Of a DNA stretch of 60,000 nucleotides, positions 50,393 to 60,000 are shown piece by piece (positions within the stretch are counted from its first letter, which is position 1; each line of letters opens with the position of its first letter). The notes beneath the pieces are model-generated. The model worked only from the letters and a program-made list of their open reading frames with translations. It was not told where the DNA came from and ran no database searches. Source of the stretch: Tubulanus polymorphus (lineage: Eukaryota; Nemertea; Palaeonemertea; Tubulaniformes; Tubulanidae); the NCBI RefSeq assembly GCF_964204645.1, contig NC_134034.1, positions 6,445,414-6,505,413 on the forward strand. The letters are read 5' to 3'. The position numbers and the translations under genes were made by a program.

Positions 50393-50690
50393 ATTATCAG
50401 TGGTTCAGTTACAATTAGTTCTGTAATAATATTTCTAGCAATATTCAGTCCATTAACACCTTTAGCTATATCAATTGGCGTGCTAGGATTATCATCAAGT
50501 GTTTTAACTGGTATAAGTTCAAAATTAAATATAAAAAGTAATAAAGAAAAAATTAAAACTAATATAAAAGAAATTAATAAATTAAAAAATACACTAGATT
50601 ATATAATAAGTTTAAATGGTAATATTACAGTTGAAGAACAAGATAAATTATTAAAAGAATTAATAAATTATTAATTTTTTAATTATATAA

Positions 50691-52012
50691 ATGGGGTTTC
50701 CAAAAGCTTTCCAATATAATAAATCAATTAAATATAATATTCCTGCAATAGATTTTTATAAAAATATTACATATAAAAATTTGGTTTTAAATTCATTAAC
50801 TAATTTAGAAATGTATGTTACTGAAACTAAAAATTTTAATGTTAAAATGGAAAATATATTTTATGTGTATACAATCAATTTTAGAAATTTAAATGAGGCA
50901 AAACAATGGTTATTAAAATCTAATATGAAGTATTGGCATAACCAATTAAATTTTGCTGTTTATTGCGCAACAACAGGGTGTGGTATAAGTTGGAATGATC
51001 ATTTAAACAAACCAAGTTTACCATTGATGTTATCACTTTTTAGATTTCATACATATTTTCAAATGAAATTAATATTAGATGAATTAGAATGTCCTTTACC
51101 AGGTTCAAAATATTTTAATGAACTAAATAATAATATTAATTTCTAAGTTTTACAAAATATGTAATGAATTTAATATTAATTCAAATAATGATTTTAGATC
51201 AAAAATTGGAACAATGGGCGGATTAGGAATATTATATACTAAAGAATTTGGAAAAATAATAACAAATTCAGATATAAGAACACTAAATTGGAATGAATTA
51301 CCAAAATATTATAACAATATACAACAACAAAACAATAATGGTTGGATTAATTTTATTTTAGAAAATAGTGAAGGTTTTACAAAATCAGGCATACAAAGAA
51401 TAAATCAATCAATTAGAACTTATTTGATATGTTTTTAGGTGCGCAAGTTGAAACAAGATCACCAATAGATGATTTGATGCGCAGAAACAATTCAAAGTAT
51501 TATTTGAAGATTCAATTCATAATGATAAAAATAGATCGATTCCAGAAAACATAGTTAGGTACCAAAATTATTTAGATAAATCTCATGTAAGATTAAATTA
51601 TTGTATAGGCCCTAATCTATTAATTATTTCTAACGATTAAGTATTAAAGATGGGAAATATAATTGGTTATAATAATTTAATTAAGACTGCAGCAATAAAT
51701 AATTCATTTGGATTGAATGATATAAATAAAAAGATAAATACTGCTCCAAAATTAATGGAAGGTGAAAACATTAAAAAACATATTCAATCAAAAGAAACTA
51801 AAACTAAGAATATTAAATTAAATGATGATTCTAAAATAAAAGATTACAATTCTACAGAAAATGGTGCCGTACGGCACCTACACGGTGATATAAAAACTGA
51901 TAATATTCAACATGACATAATTAAAACTGATAATGATGATAAATCCCATGAAAATACTAAATTAGCTATTACTTGTATAGGAATTGTAATAGGAGGAATA
52001 TTATATTTTTAA
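50691..52012 (+). pseudogene. Polinton C AVYCATTGCGIS-family protein, broken
   Basis: Homologue of 26099-27424 in at least three frames (breaks near 51146, 51435, 51639). FAVYCATTGCGISWNDHLN and LECPLPGSKYF are kept. Near 51859-51885 it contains a short palindromic insertion coding GAVRHLHG that is absent from the B gene. A C-terminal hydrophobic helix (CIGIVIGGILYF) ends it. Confidence 0.78.
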
Positions 52013-52034
52013 TTTTAATTTTTTTATTATGTAA

Positions 52035-53446
52035 ATGGCAAAAGGTGGAGGAGATTATGAAATGGAAAACATGGGAAATAATAATGATGATTATAATGAT
52101 GATGATTATAATAATGCTGAAACTAATATTGATAATGATGATGAAACATCATATAATTCTAATTTAGCAGATAGTGGTTCTAAAGGCCCATCAACAGATG
52201 AATTTGATAGAAGAACTAAATCGAGAATAAATCCTGAAAATGAAAATCCAGATTTAGTAAAACAAAATTTAGAATATAATGAATATATTCATAATTTTAA
52301 ACCTATATTTGAAAGATCTGGGTATGATATCAATGATAGAGGTGCTAGACTTTTAGTACAAGAATTAAAATCTTTAGATGGTGAATAATACTATCATTTG
52401 AAAGATGATTATTATATTAATATCACTTATAAAAATCAAGATAAAATATTAGCAGAGTCAACTTTGCTTAAGTTAGACCCATCTAGAATTAAAAGAATAG
52501 GAAATAGTAATGAAATAGAAAATGCTACCAGCACAGAAATTATTAAAAATGAAAGAGTATTTAAACGAAGAATTAATGAATTATTTGAAACAATCAATGA
52601 TGATTTAGAACCAGAAAGAACTTCTGAACAGAATATAATTTCCAAAACTAGTAAACTTAAATCAAATAAAGTACCAATTGAAAAACTTTTACCAAATGGA
52701 TTACTTGATGCAACAGATCAAGAATTAGAAGATTTAGATATATTTTCTGATAAAGCAATTAGAGAAATTATTAGTATAAGACTTGCATCTGATAAAATTG
52801 CGCATGATAAAAGTATAAGAGATTTTTAAATTAGAACTTTGGAAAAAGATAGAACTGTTAAAATTAAATAAATAGAACAACTAAATTAAGATAGAGATAA
52901 TAAAGTTATTGAAGAAATCGAATTTAAAAAAAGAAATGCATATTTAGAAAAAGAAAAAGATGATTTAGAATAAAACATAGAATTACAAAAAGAAGAAATT
53001 AAATTATTATTAAAATCATATGATTATAATATTAATAGATTAAAAATTATTTTTAAAGATTTGTTGATAAAACCAAATTCTGAAATATCATTAAAAGATA
53101 GAATAAAATTATTATTTAAGTTAGAAGGAATAACAATTCTTTCAATTCTAACAGCTGTACCTATGTTATTTACAACAATAGGTTTAGCAATATCAAATGC
53201 TTTAAAATCTACACCAAATCCTAATAAACCAGATAAACCCCAAATGATAATAATTCTATACAAGATAAAGTTAAGGATGGTTTAAAAGAAATTAGCAAAA
53301 TATCTATGGGAACTATCTAAAAAATCTGCTGCAGCTTTACAGGGAGTTATTGCATCGATTGGTGGTTTTATATTGAAATCTGCAGGAAACATTATTATTG
53401 TAAGTGCAATTATTTTTGGGTTAGTGAATATGATAAAAAATAAATG
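52035..53446 (+). pseudogene. Polinton C coiled-coil/membrane protein, broken and divergent
   Basis: Positional counterpart of 24370-26083. The N-terminus is very acidic (Asp/Asn runs) and barely alignable to B. The membrane tail (EGITILSILTAVPMLFTTIGLA; SIGGFILKSAG) is well conserved. Stops near 52386, 52827 and 52975 and a frameshift near 53230-53285 disrupt it. Confidence 0.7.
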
Positions 53447-53467
53447 ATTAATTTTTTTGTTAGATAA

Positions 53468-54632
53468 ATGAGTGGGAGTTACATAAATCCTTCTAAGAAT
53501 CATAGAATATCTAATGCTATTAAAGCAGAAAGATCTCATCATACAATTACTCATAATCCTTCCAATATTAATCCCGATGAAACTTTATATGTTAGAATCC
53601 CTAGATTAACACAAAATACTTTTTATGTTCCAAATAGTATTTATTTATCAGCTGATATAAAAGTAACTGGCAATAATAATAATTATGTTGTTGATAATGT
53701 TGGAAGATATTTGATTAAAAAATTAACTATAAAGATTGGCCCAGAAACAGTTTTCTCATTAGATGATTATAATTTATTTACCCATTACAAAGATTTATGG
53801 TTAACTAAAGAAAATAGAAATAATATGATATTTCAAGGTATCCAATCAGAAAACCAAAATAAATTAAGATCAGAAGCTAATAATGCAGTAGTAACTAATG
53901 CTATAGATAATTTGATAAAAAAATATTTATGGAAGCAAATATAAAATTCCATTAGACTTTGAATTGATAAATAATAATGCACCTTTATATAAATATGCAA
54001 TTCAAGAAGATATTATATTCGAAATAACATTTGCTCCGGTTAATGAAATTGTATTATCTAGCGTTGTTAAAGATATGGGTTATAAATTATCGAATATATG
54101 TTTAGAATATAATACAATAACTGATGAAAATATTGCTAACACAATTCAAACTCAATACAATCAAGGATTTTCATTATTATATGATTATATTGATAAATTT
54201 AAAACTGTAACTATTAATGCTCATAATGAAATAATTAATGAGAATATTAACTTCCCAAGAAGATCTATTAAAGGCATATTAATATTTTTTACCATTGCAA
54301 CATATTCTAATGGCGCAATACAGGTTGATAAGTATTATAATCCTGAAATAACAAAAGTAGAAATAACTATCGAAGGAATAGCAAATAAAATATTTTGTCA
54401 AGGAATGAGAATGATAGATCAATGGCCAGAAATTAGAAAACATTTTATGAATGAAAAAGTAAAATCATCTGAAAATTGTAATATTAATCAAATTGATTAT
54501 TATACCGGTAATAAATACGCATTATGGTTAGATTTCAGAACAACAGAGGATAATTCATTACATGGTTCTGGGAAAAAACTACAGAACACTAAAGATGGAA
54601 AACAATTATTCATGACCAAGAAAACAACACAT
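53468..54632 (+). pseudogene. Polinton C major capsid protein, frameshifted and 3'-truncated
   Basis: Matches 23101-24343 nearly throughout (MSGSYINPSKNHRIS; FYVPNSIYLSADIK; VEITIEGIANKIFCQGMR). A frameshift near 53935 splits it. The last 30 or so residues are replaced by integrase sequence in the same frame after QLFMTKK. Confidence 0.88.
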
Positions 54633-55451
54633 AAAAAAATTGTTAGAAAATATGAAACTCGTAAAACTTTCGTAAGTTATGTAGATCAACAGTGGCAAGG
54701 AGATTTAATTGCTATGAAAAATGTTAAGAAAGATAATGATGATTATTGGTGGATATTGAATATGATTGATATTTTTAGTCGTTAAGTATGGAGCTTCCAA
54801 CTTTATAGAATAGATGTTGATCAATTTGATGATGGAAAAGAATTTGATAATTCACTTGTTCATGAACTCTTAGAAAATCATAATATTAGATATTTTTCAA
54901 CAAAATCGGATAAAAAAGCAGCAGTTGTTGAACGATTTAATAGAACATTAAGAACAAGAATGTGGAAATATTTTACAGCAAATAATCCTTTTAAATGGAT
55001 TGATGTTTTACCAAAATTGATAGAAGGTTATAATAATTCTTATCATTCTTCTATTGGAATGAAACCTATTGATGCTAGAAAACCTGAAAATGCTGAAATT
55101 GTTTGGAATAATTTATATGGAGCATTTCTTGTAGATGATTTTGGTGAACCTAAATTTAAAGTTGGTCAAAATGTTAGAATTTCTAAGTATAAAAAGATAT
55201 TTGACAAAGGATACGATCGTAATTTTACTAGAGAAATATATAAAATAAAAAAGGTAATAACAACAAAACCATATGTCTATAAATTAGAAGATTTAAATGG
55301 TGAAGAAGTTGATGGGTACTTTTATGAAAAAGAATTAAGTTTAACTACTGAAAATCTAGAACAAGAATTTAAAATTGAAAAAGTATTAAAAACAAAAACT
55401 ATTAATAGAAAAAAAATATTCTTTAGTAAAATGGGTTGGATGGCCAGATAA
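54633..55451 (+). pseudogene. Polinton C integrase fragment fused to the capsid gene
   Basis: Starts within the integrase at a THKKIVRKYETRKTF segment. It keeps the first catalytic Asp (WQGDLIAM), the second (QFDDGKEF) and Glu (KAAVVERFN), and the chromodomain-like tail. There is a stop at 54783-54785 and a deletion of about 25 codons after IFSR. Relative to the capsid gene it points the opposite way from the arrangement in Polinton B. Confidence 0.85.
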
Positions 55452-55452
55452 A

Positions 55453-56059
55453 ATAAGGAATTATTTATATTTGAGCCTCATAATATGTTAATTTCTGGCG
55501 TAACAAATTGTGGAAAAACTTATTTTATATTAAATTTATTAGAAACTATTTATAAAAACTATTTTGATAATATAGTATTATTCTGTCCAACATATGAATT
55601 TAATCAAACTTATGATAGAAATATTACTAGAAATAATAAATTTATTATATTTAATCCTAAAACAGTTATTAAAGATATTTAGATAATTGTATAAAAATAG
55701 CAATTGATATTTATAAAGATTCAAATACATTATTCATTATAGATGATTGTGCAAATTTACATGATTCAAAAGTTAGAGAAAGTAAGTTATGTTATTTAGC
55801 TTTCTCTGGTAGACATTTTGGGATAACAACATGGGTTTTAAATCAAAAATATAATTAAATTGTTAAAGATTTTAGAGAAAACATTAAATTTTTAGTATTA
55901 TTCTACAATAAAGATAGAAAATCGATGAAAAATGCGCTTGAGGAAAATGATATCATTCCACATGATTTACAAAATGAATATATGGATAAATTGAAAAATA
56001 ACAAAAAATCAAAATTACTATTTCGATTACAACACCCATTTAAATATGAATTCATTTAA
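55453..56059 (+). pseudogene. Polinton C packaging ATPase, broken
   Basis: Walker A GVTNCGKT and Walker B LFIIDD are present. The ATG is lost (context AAAATAAGGAA), and stops occur near 55681 and 55857. Sequence is clearly more diverged from A and B than those are from each other. The last Polinton C gene before PLE2. Confidence 0.85.
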
Positions 56060-56104
56060 ACACAACTAGCTTGTTAATCTAAAATTTATTGTGAATTAGA
56101 ACAT

Positions 56105-57706
56105 CTAAAAACGGAATTTGGTCATTTTTTCCCATTCAAAAGTGAATTTCAAAGATGGATATTGGGAGTTGATGAAGTCGATAAAAGAGGTAAGATCAAA
56201 ATTATCAGAAACTAAGCACAGAATGTCATCAACATATCGAATCCAAAAGTTAGGTTTAGAGCCAGCGTACTTAGGGAGAATTTCGGATTCAAAGTTCAAG
56301 GAAAAGATTAGCCAAAATCGGGGATAATGGGTTACCCATAGCGAAACCGAAAATTTGTTCATAGAATTTGTCTTGGAATTGGAAATAGAAATTGGTTGTA
56401 CAGAGTTCCAAAAGTTCAAGTAAACATTCTACAGGAATTGGGAGATCAAGATTGGAGTCCGGGAGTTTTCTTCTTAAGAAATTGAGAGTTGGTTCCAATG
56501 GTATATTAGTGAACAAGGAAACAGCGTCGAAAGATATAAATTTTTGTCCATTAGGTTTGAGATTTTTTAGTTTGTCTGAAAGATCCATATTGTGCCGAAT
56601 GTGAGAATCAGAAAAAGTACCCAAAGCCGGGGAGAGTACTTTAGCCAGATATTTGGAGAGCCGATATGATGGAGAATTAATATTAGAAATGATCGGTCTT
56701 AACGGTGAATTGGGTTTATGAATTTTTGGAAGACCATAAGCATAAGGAAGATTTGGAAGCCGAGAGTTAAATTTGGAGATGAAGTCCGAATGGTCAGGAA
56801 ATTTCTTAGAGATGTTTTTTAAACCTAAATTAAAAGCCGATTGTACCTTTTTCAAAGGGTTGTTTCTGGTGGATTTGTAGAAATTGGAATCAACGAGAAT
56901 AGCAAACATTTTAGAATTGTAATTGATAAAATCTTGAATAACAATTTTGCCGCCTTTATCAGCCTTGGAGATGCGGATGGTTTTGATGGATTTTAGTTCC
57001 TGGAGAGCAATCGAAAATCTCCGAGGAAAGAACTGATTAGATTGACCTTGAAGGGTATTCCAAATGGTGTCCAAATTCATGAATATAAAATTGTATTGAA
57101 AACTAGCCGGAGGAGATCTTTCCATACGTTCAACGAAATCCAAAATGTGTTGTTTTTTTATGTGGGAGAGAGAAATTTAATCCTAAACCGAGAACTTGAA
57201 TTTGTGGTTTGGTTAATTTAGCCGAAGATAGATTGACAACATTATCATTAGCGCAAAATTTGGTCCAAGGGCTGTTGTCTATTAATTTATTCAGAATGGA
57301 AGAGAAATGCGAATTTTTCTTTAGACGATGTACTGCGCAAAGATTCTTGATGCCTGAATGAAGAGAGTGCCAAAGGGAACCATCAGGGATATGGTGTCTG
57401 AGAAAACGTTGTGCTTGTCGCATTTTATAGAAATTGGAGTTGGTAGTTTTTTTTTGCTTCCAAAATGCAATGTCTTAGACGAGATGCTGCTTCATTGCAA
57501 AATGGTTGATCTGATTTGAATTTATTCAACCAATTCAGAGATTTAGGAATAACCTGTTCTTGGGGACATTTTTGAAGAAATATGACTTTTTCTTTGGATT
57601 TGTGAGCTTTATAAGCAGCAGATTCGTATTTTCGAAAAGCAAAGATCAAATGAGGAAAGTTTATGAATAAGCATTTCAAAGCCAAATTAAAATCCGTGGG
57701 TAACAT
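56105..57706 (-). pseudogene. PLE2 reverse transcriptase, frameshifted and truncated
   Basis: Starts MLPTDFNLALKC. It contains KADKGGKIVIQD, RPIISNINSPSYRLSKYLAK, FISFDAVSLFTNI, GFAMGNPLSPILANLFLEL and YVDD in IRYVDDILCLV. Shifts occur near 57424, 57140 and 56300. The coding region ends abruptly in FTFEWEKMTKFRF, so thumb and endonuclease are missing. Confidence 0.88.
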
Positions 57707-57823
57707 AATAGAACGATGTTCACACTCAAACGTGGTGAACGGATAATAAGATAAAATCCCACTATTTACAGAGAATTTAAAAACCACAATTTATTTATTA
57801 AATCTAAAATATATAAAAGACAC

Positions 57824-57858
57824 GACGTTTCGATCTCACCCTAGAGATCATCGTCAGG
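57824..57858 (-). ncRNA. hammerhead-ribozyme-like motif, PLE2
   Basis: Minus strand: CTGACGA, one T, stem GATCTC/GAGATC around TAGGGT, then GAAACG. Same architecture as PLE1 with a different but still paired stem. Confidence 0.5.
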
Positions 57859-57935
57859 TGTGAGAAATAGACTAAAAACCAGGGTATATATACAGAGGAG
57901 GACAGGTTAATTGAGTAAATTGGTGAGTGAGTAAA

Positions 57936-58135
57936 TAATTAGTGTTTGGCAAGGCATGAAGTAATATACTTAGAAAGAAGGGAATTATGCGGGGAAAAGC
58001 CATTATTTAAATTGGTACTAATATCTGAGTGACGAGTAATTAGGGCAGACTCAACTATGTGGCGTTTAGTGTAATTGCTGGAAGTATAAATAATTTCGGC
58101 TTTATCAAAATTAACCAAATTTACCAAAACACAAA
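57936..58135 (-). pseudogene. PLE2 endonuclease C-terminal fragment
   Basis: Encodes KAEIIYTSSNYTKRHIVESALI and NLNNGFSPHNSLLSKYI, which correspond to the last third of the PLE1 GIY-YIG domain (RRHILESALIIEN; NLNNGFSPHNKLISKF). Upstream of the PLE2 leader in element sense. Confidence 0.8.
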
Positions 58136-58329
58136 TTCAAGTTTGAAGACAGATTTAGAATAAAGACTGTACAAGTTTATAGAGTTTAGAAATGCAAAAT
58201 ACAATACGAACAGGTTCAGCGCACAAACTCTGAGCACACAGCGAGCGATAATGCGAGAGAGGACTGTAATCCAATCCTAGAGTTACTCATTCATCAAATC
58301 GTCATTCACAGACGACATCATAAAAGGTT

Positions 58330-59475
58330 TAACACATAAATTCCCCAAGAATCTATAAAAATCTGAAGAAAAGGCAATGATAGAACTCCTGAATGATGGA
58401 GATATAGTAATTAGACCAGCTGATAAGGGCCCGGGTATAGCGATAATGGATACATCCAAATACATTGAACAGGTAGAAAATAAAATGTCGCAAAACTAAT
58501 CATACAAATCAATTGCTTCAGATCAAACAGGAAAAATAGAAAACAAAGTTAAGAAATTGGTCAACAATCTATATAAACAGGGAGCTATTTCCAAGGATTA
58601 AAAAAAATACATAATGCCTCCAGATCCAACACCCGGGAAATTACAGGCTAACCCCAAAATACATAAAAAGGTAACCCTTTAAGGACAATTGTTAATGGGC
58701 GCTCTCACCCTACAGAGAAAATTGCTGAATTTGTAGAGCCACAATTAAGAGAACATGTACAGAGCCTAGATGGTTATATAAAGGACACTACACACTTCCT
58801 CAACAAAATATCGACATTTGAAGGGCCTTTACCAAAAAACTCAATACTTTTTTGTATGGATGTTAAGGGTCTTTATCCCAATGTCCCCCGTAAGGAAGCC
58901 AGAATAGCTGTAAAAAAGGCTCTAGACAGACGTACAGGAACAAATCTAGTCTCGACTGAAACGATATTAGATTTAATGGAAATGGTATTGGAAAATGATA
59001 ATTTTTCTTTTATGGACAATCATTATATACAGCAAGAGGGGACGGCTATAGGGTCAAAACTAGGTATGAATTATGCATGTACGTATTTAAGGGAATGGGA
59101 GAAAGAACTACTAGATAGGTCACCAAAGAAACCACTAGCCTACGCTTTGTGGACGATATCTGGGGTATCTGGGTAGGCTCGTTGGAGGAACTACAAAATT
59201 TCCAAAAATTAGCAAATACGATTAATAAAAACATACAAGTAGATTTGAGACATTCAGAAAAAGAAATAGAACACATGGACGTATTGGTTTATATCAAAGA
59301 TGATAGACAACTCATACACATCTTTATTTAGACTATTCTTCATGTCACCCAGAAACAACCAAAAGAGCCATACCATATGGTTTAGGCATCCGTCTAAGAC
59401 GTATTTGTTCAGAAGACAACACTTTTTTCAAAAGAAAAAAAAAAAGAACTGACTACTTATCTCACCTCAAGGGGT
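58330..59475 (+). pseudogene. PLE3 reverse transcriptase, decayed
   Basis: A third Penelope-like family. Recognisable blocks: IVIRPADKGPGIAIMDTSKYI, PGKLQANPKIHK, RTIVNGRSHPTEKIAEFV, LFCMDVKGLYPNVP, QQEGTAIGSK and, after a frameshift near 59145, VDDIWGIW. At least four stops or shifts. Neptune- or Poseidon-type Penelope elements have a similar GDxVIRPADKG block, but I do not assign the family. Confidence 0.8.
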
Positions 59476-59479
59476 TACC

Positions 59480-59612
<133 letters not shown>

Positions 59613-59813
59613 AAAAAATACCTTGTAAAGTTTGCGACAAAGTATATATAGGAGAAACAGGTCGGAATCTTAATCAACACATAAAAGAGCATACATTAGA
59701 TGTAAAAAACTTTAAACCTGAAAGCGGAGTTGCTAGTCATGTTTTTCAGACTTCACACAATTTTGATTTTGCTAATGCTGAATTAATTTACCCTTGCAGC
59801 GATAAAACTAGAG
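59613..59813 (+). pseudogene. PLE1-type GIY-YIG endonuclease fragment
   Basis: Nearly identical to 49640-49845 ([23 protein letters not shown]...). It starts just after the GIY motif at the TA repeat and is cut at GATAAAACTAGA. Confidence 0.85.
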
Positions 59814-59896
59814 TAATTAGAAGATGGCGTTTTCAGATCAGAGTACTAGAGTACTAGACACCACTCATCACCACAAGTAATTTTTTTCCCTAATAA

Positions 59897-60000
59897 ATGG
59901 GAGACAGTGAGTTCCAAACAGAAAAAAGTGATGTCAATAAAAATCAATATTATTGCCCATATTTTAAAAAATACATCGATAAATCTAATAAAACTAAACA
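59897..60000 (+). CDS. start of a fourth Polinton: zinc-finger protein (partial)
   Basis: ATG at 59897 preceded by GTAATTTTTTTCCCTAATAAATG, the Polinton start box. The encoded ...QYYCPYFKKYIDKSNKTK aligns with YYCPTCNINIDKSQKARHNKTK of the gene at 33751-34095. The second cysteine is replaced (CPYF). The gene runs off the window. Confidence 0.65.
   Translation, partial: MGDSEFQTEKSDVNKNQYYCPYFKKYIDKSNKTK

Larger units (their letters stand above)
46266..50674 (+). pseudogene. Polinton C 141-aa membrane protein, split by a Penelope-like element
   Basis: The 5' part (46266-46418) and 3' part (50379-50674) together match 27441-27866. The Penelope-like element lies between, in the first transmembrane segment, flanked by a 14-bp target duplication. 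Apart from the insertion both parts are open. Confidence 0.85.
39140..56060 (+). mobile_element. Polinton C, rearranged and decayed copy
   Basis: Same gene order as Polinton B from polymerase to capsid, now on +, then a capsid-integrase fusion and an ATPase. Neither TIR is present. The HNH, 202-aa, 122-aa and 385-aa genes are missing, and so is the 117-aa gene. Sequence identity to B is clearly lower than that between A and B, so it belongs to a sister lineage. Confidence 0.88.
56100..58135 (-). mobile_element. PLE2: second Penelope-like element family, tandem arrangement, 3'-truncated
   Basis: From 58135 down: the C-terminal end of a GIY-YIG endonuclease, a non-coding leader with a hammerhead-like motif, then a reverse transcriptase cut off at about 56100. 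Such a partial head-to-tail copy is the 'pseudo-LTR' of Penelope elements. It is a different family from PLE1. Confidence 0.82.

Overview
The window is invertebrate (metazoan) nuclear DNA made almost entirely of nested mobile elements; no ordinary host gene was recognised and the species cannot be named. Evidence for the setting: several copies of a Polinton/Maverick element (a virus-like DNA transposon with its own family-B DNA polymerase, retroviral-type integrase, packaging ATPase and capsid proteins), an env-bearing Ty3/Gypsy LTR retrotransposon, and three families of Penelope-like elements (PLEs). Polinton DNA is very AT-rich; the Gypsy element and the 35.9-38.4 kb spacer are visibly richer in GC.

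Layout. (1) 1-15.9 kb: the integrase end of Polinton A on the minus strand (ATPase, integrase, two small membrane proteins, HNH nuclease). A Gypsy element with env (1381-13213; two 343-bp LTRs, 4-bp target duplication GTTT) lies inside the integrase gene. (2) 15.9-35.9 kb: Polinton B, complete from end to end and head-to-head with A. From the left: terminal inverted repeat (TIR) with a 40-codon ORF and hairpin repeats, HNH nuclease, membrane proteins, integrase and ATPase on +; a repeat-rich gap; then on - a zinc-finger protein, major capsid protein, coiled-coil/membrane protein, conserved proteins, probable penton, DNA polymerase B, zinc-finger protein and the right TIR. (3) 35.9-39.1 kb: non-Polinton spacer with tRNA-like repeats and a 390-bp near-perfect palindrome. 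(4) 39.1-56.1 kb: Polinton C on +, more diverged and rearranged. Its polymerase gene holds an intein at the YFD/TD catalytic motif. An opposite-strand zinc-finger cassette follows the polymerase, a PLE (46419-50378) sits in a small membrane-protein gene, and the capsid gene is fused to an integrase fragment. (5) 56.1-60 kb: a second PLE, a third PLE reverse transcriptase, a long TA repeat, a PLE endonuclease fragment, and the first codons of a fourth Polinton.

How the genes work together: in a working Polinton the polymerase replicates the linear DNA from its TIRs, the integrase inserts it with help from its chromodomain-like tail, and the capsid proteins with the ATPase would build and fill a particle. 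Most Polinton B virion genes and its ATPase are still open. Polymerase, integrase, HNH nuclease and major capsid protein each carry breaks in every copy present, so no copy here looks autonomous.

The most unusual items are: the polymerase intein; a poxvirus-late-like box (T-run, spacer, TAAATAAATG) before nearly every Polinton gene; a small ORF in both TIRs; hairpins in the TIRs whose stems have changed on both sides; foldback elements at the Polinton ends; and a 21-nt palindromic in-frame insertion found in two unrelated Polinton genes.
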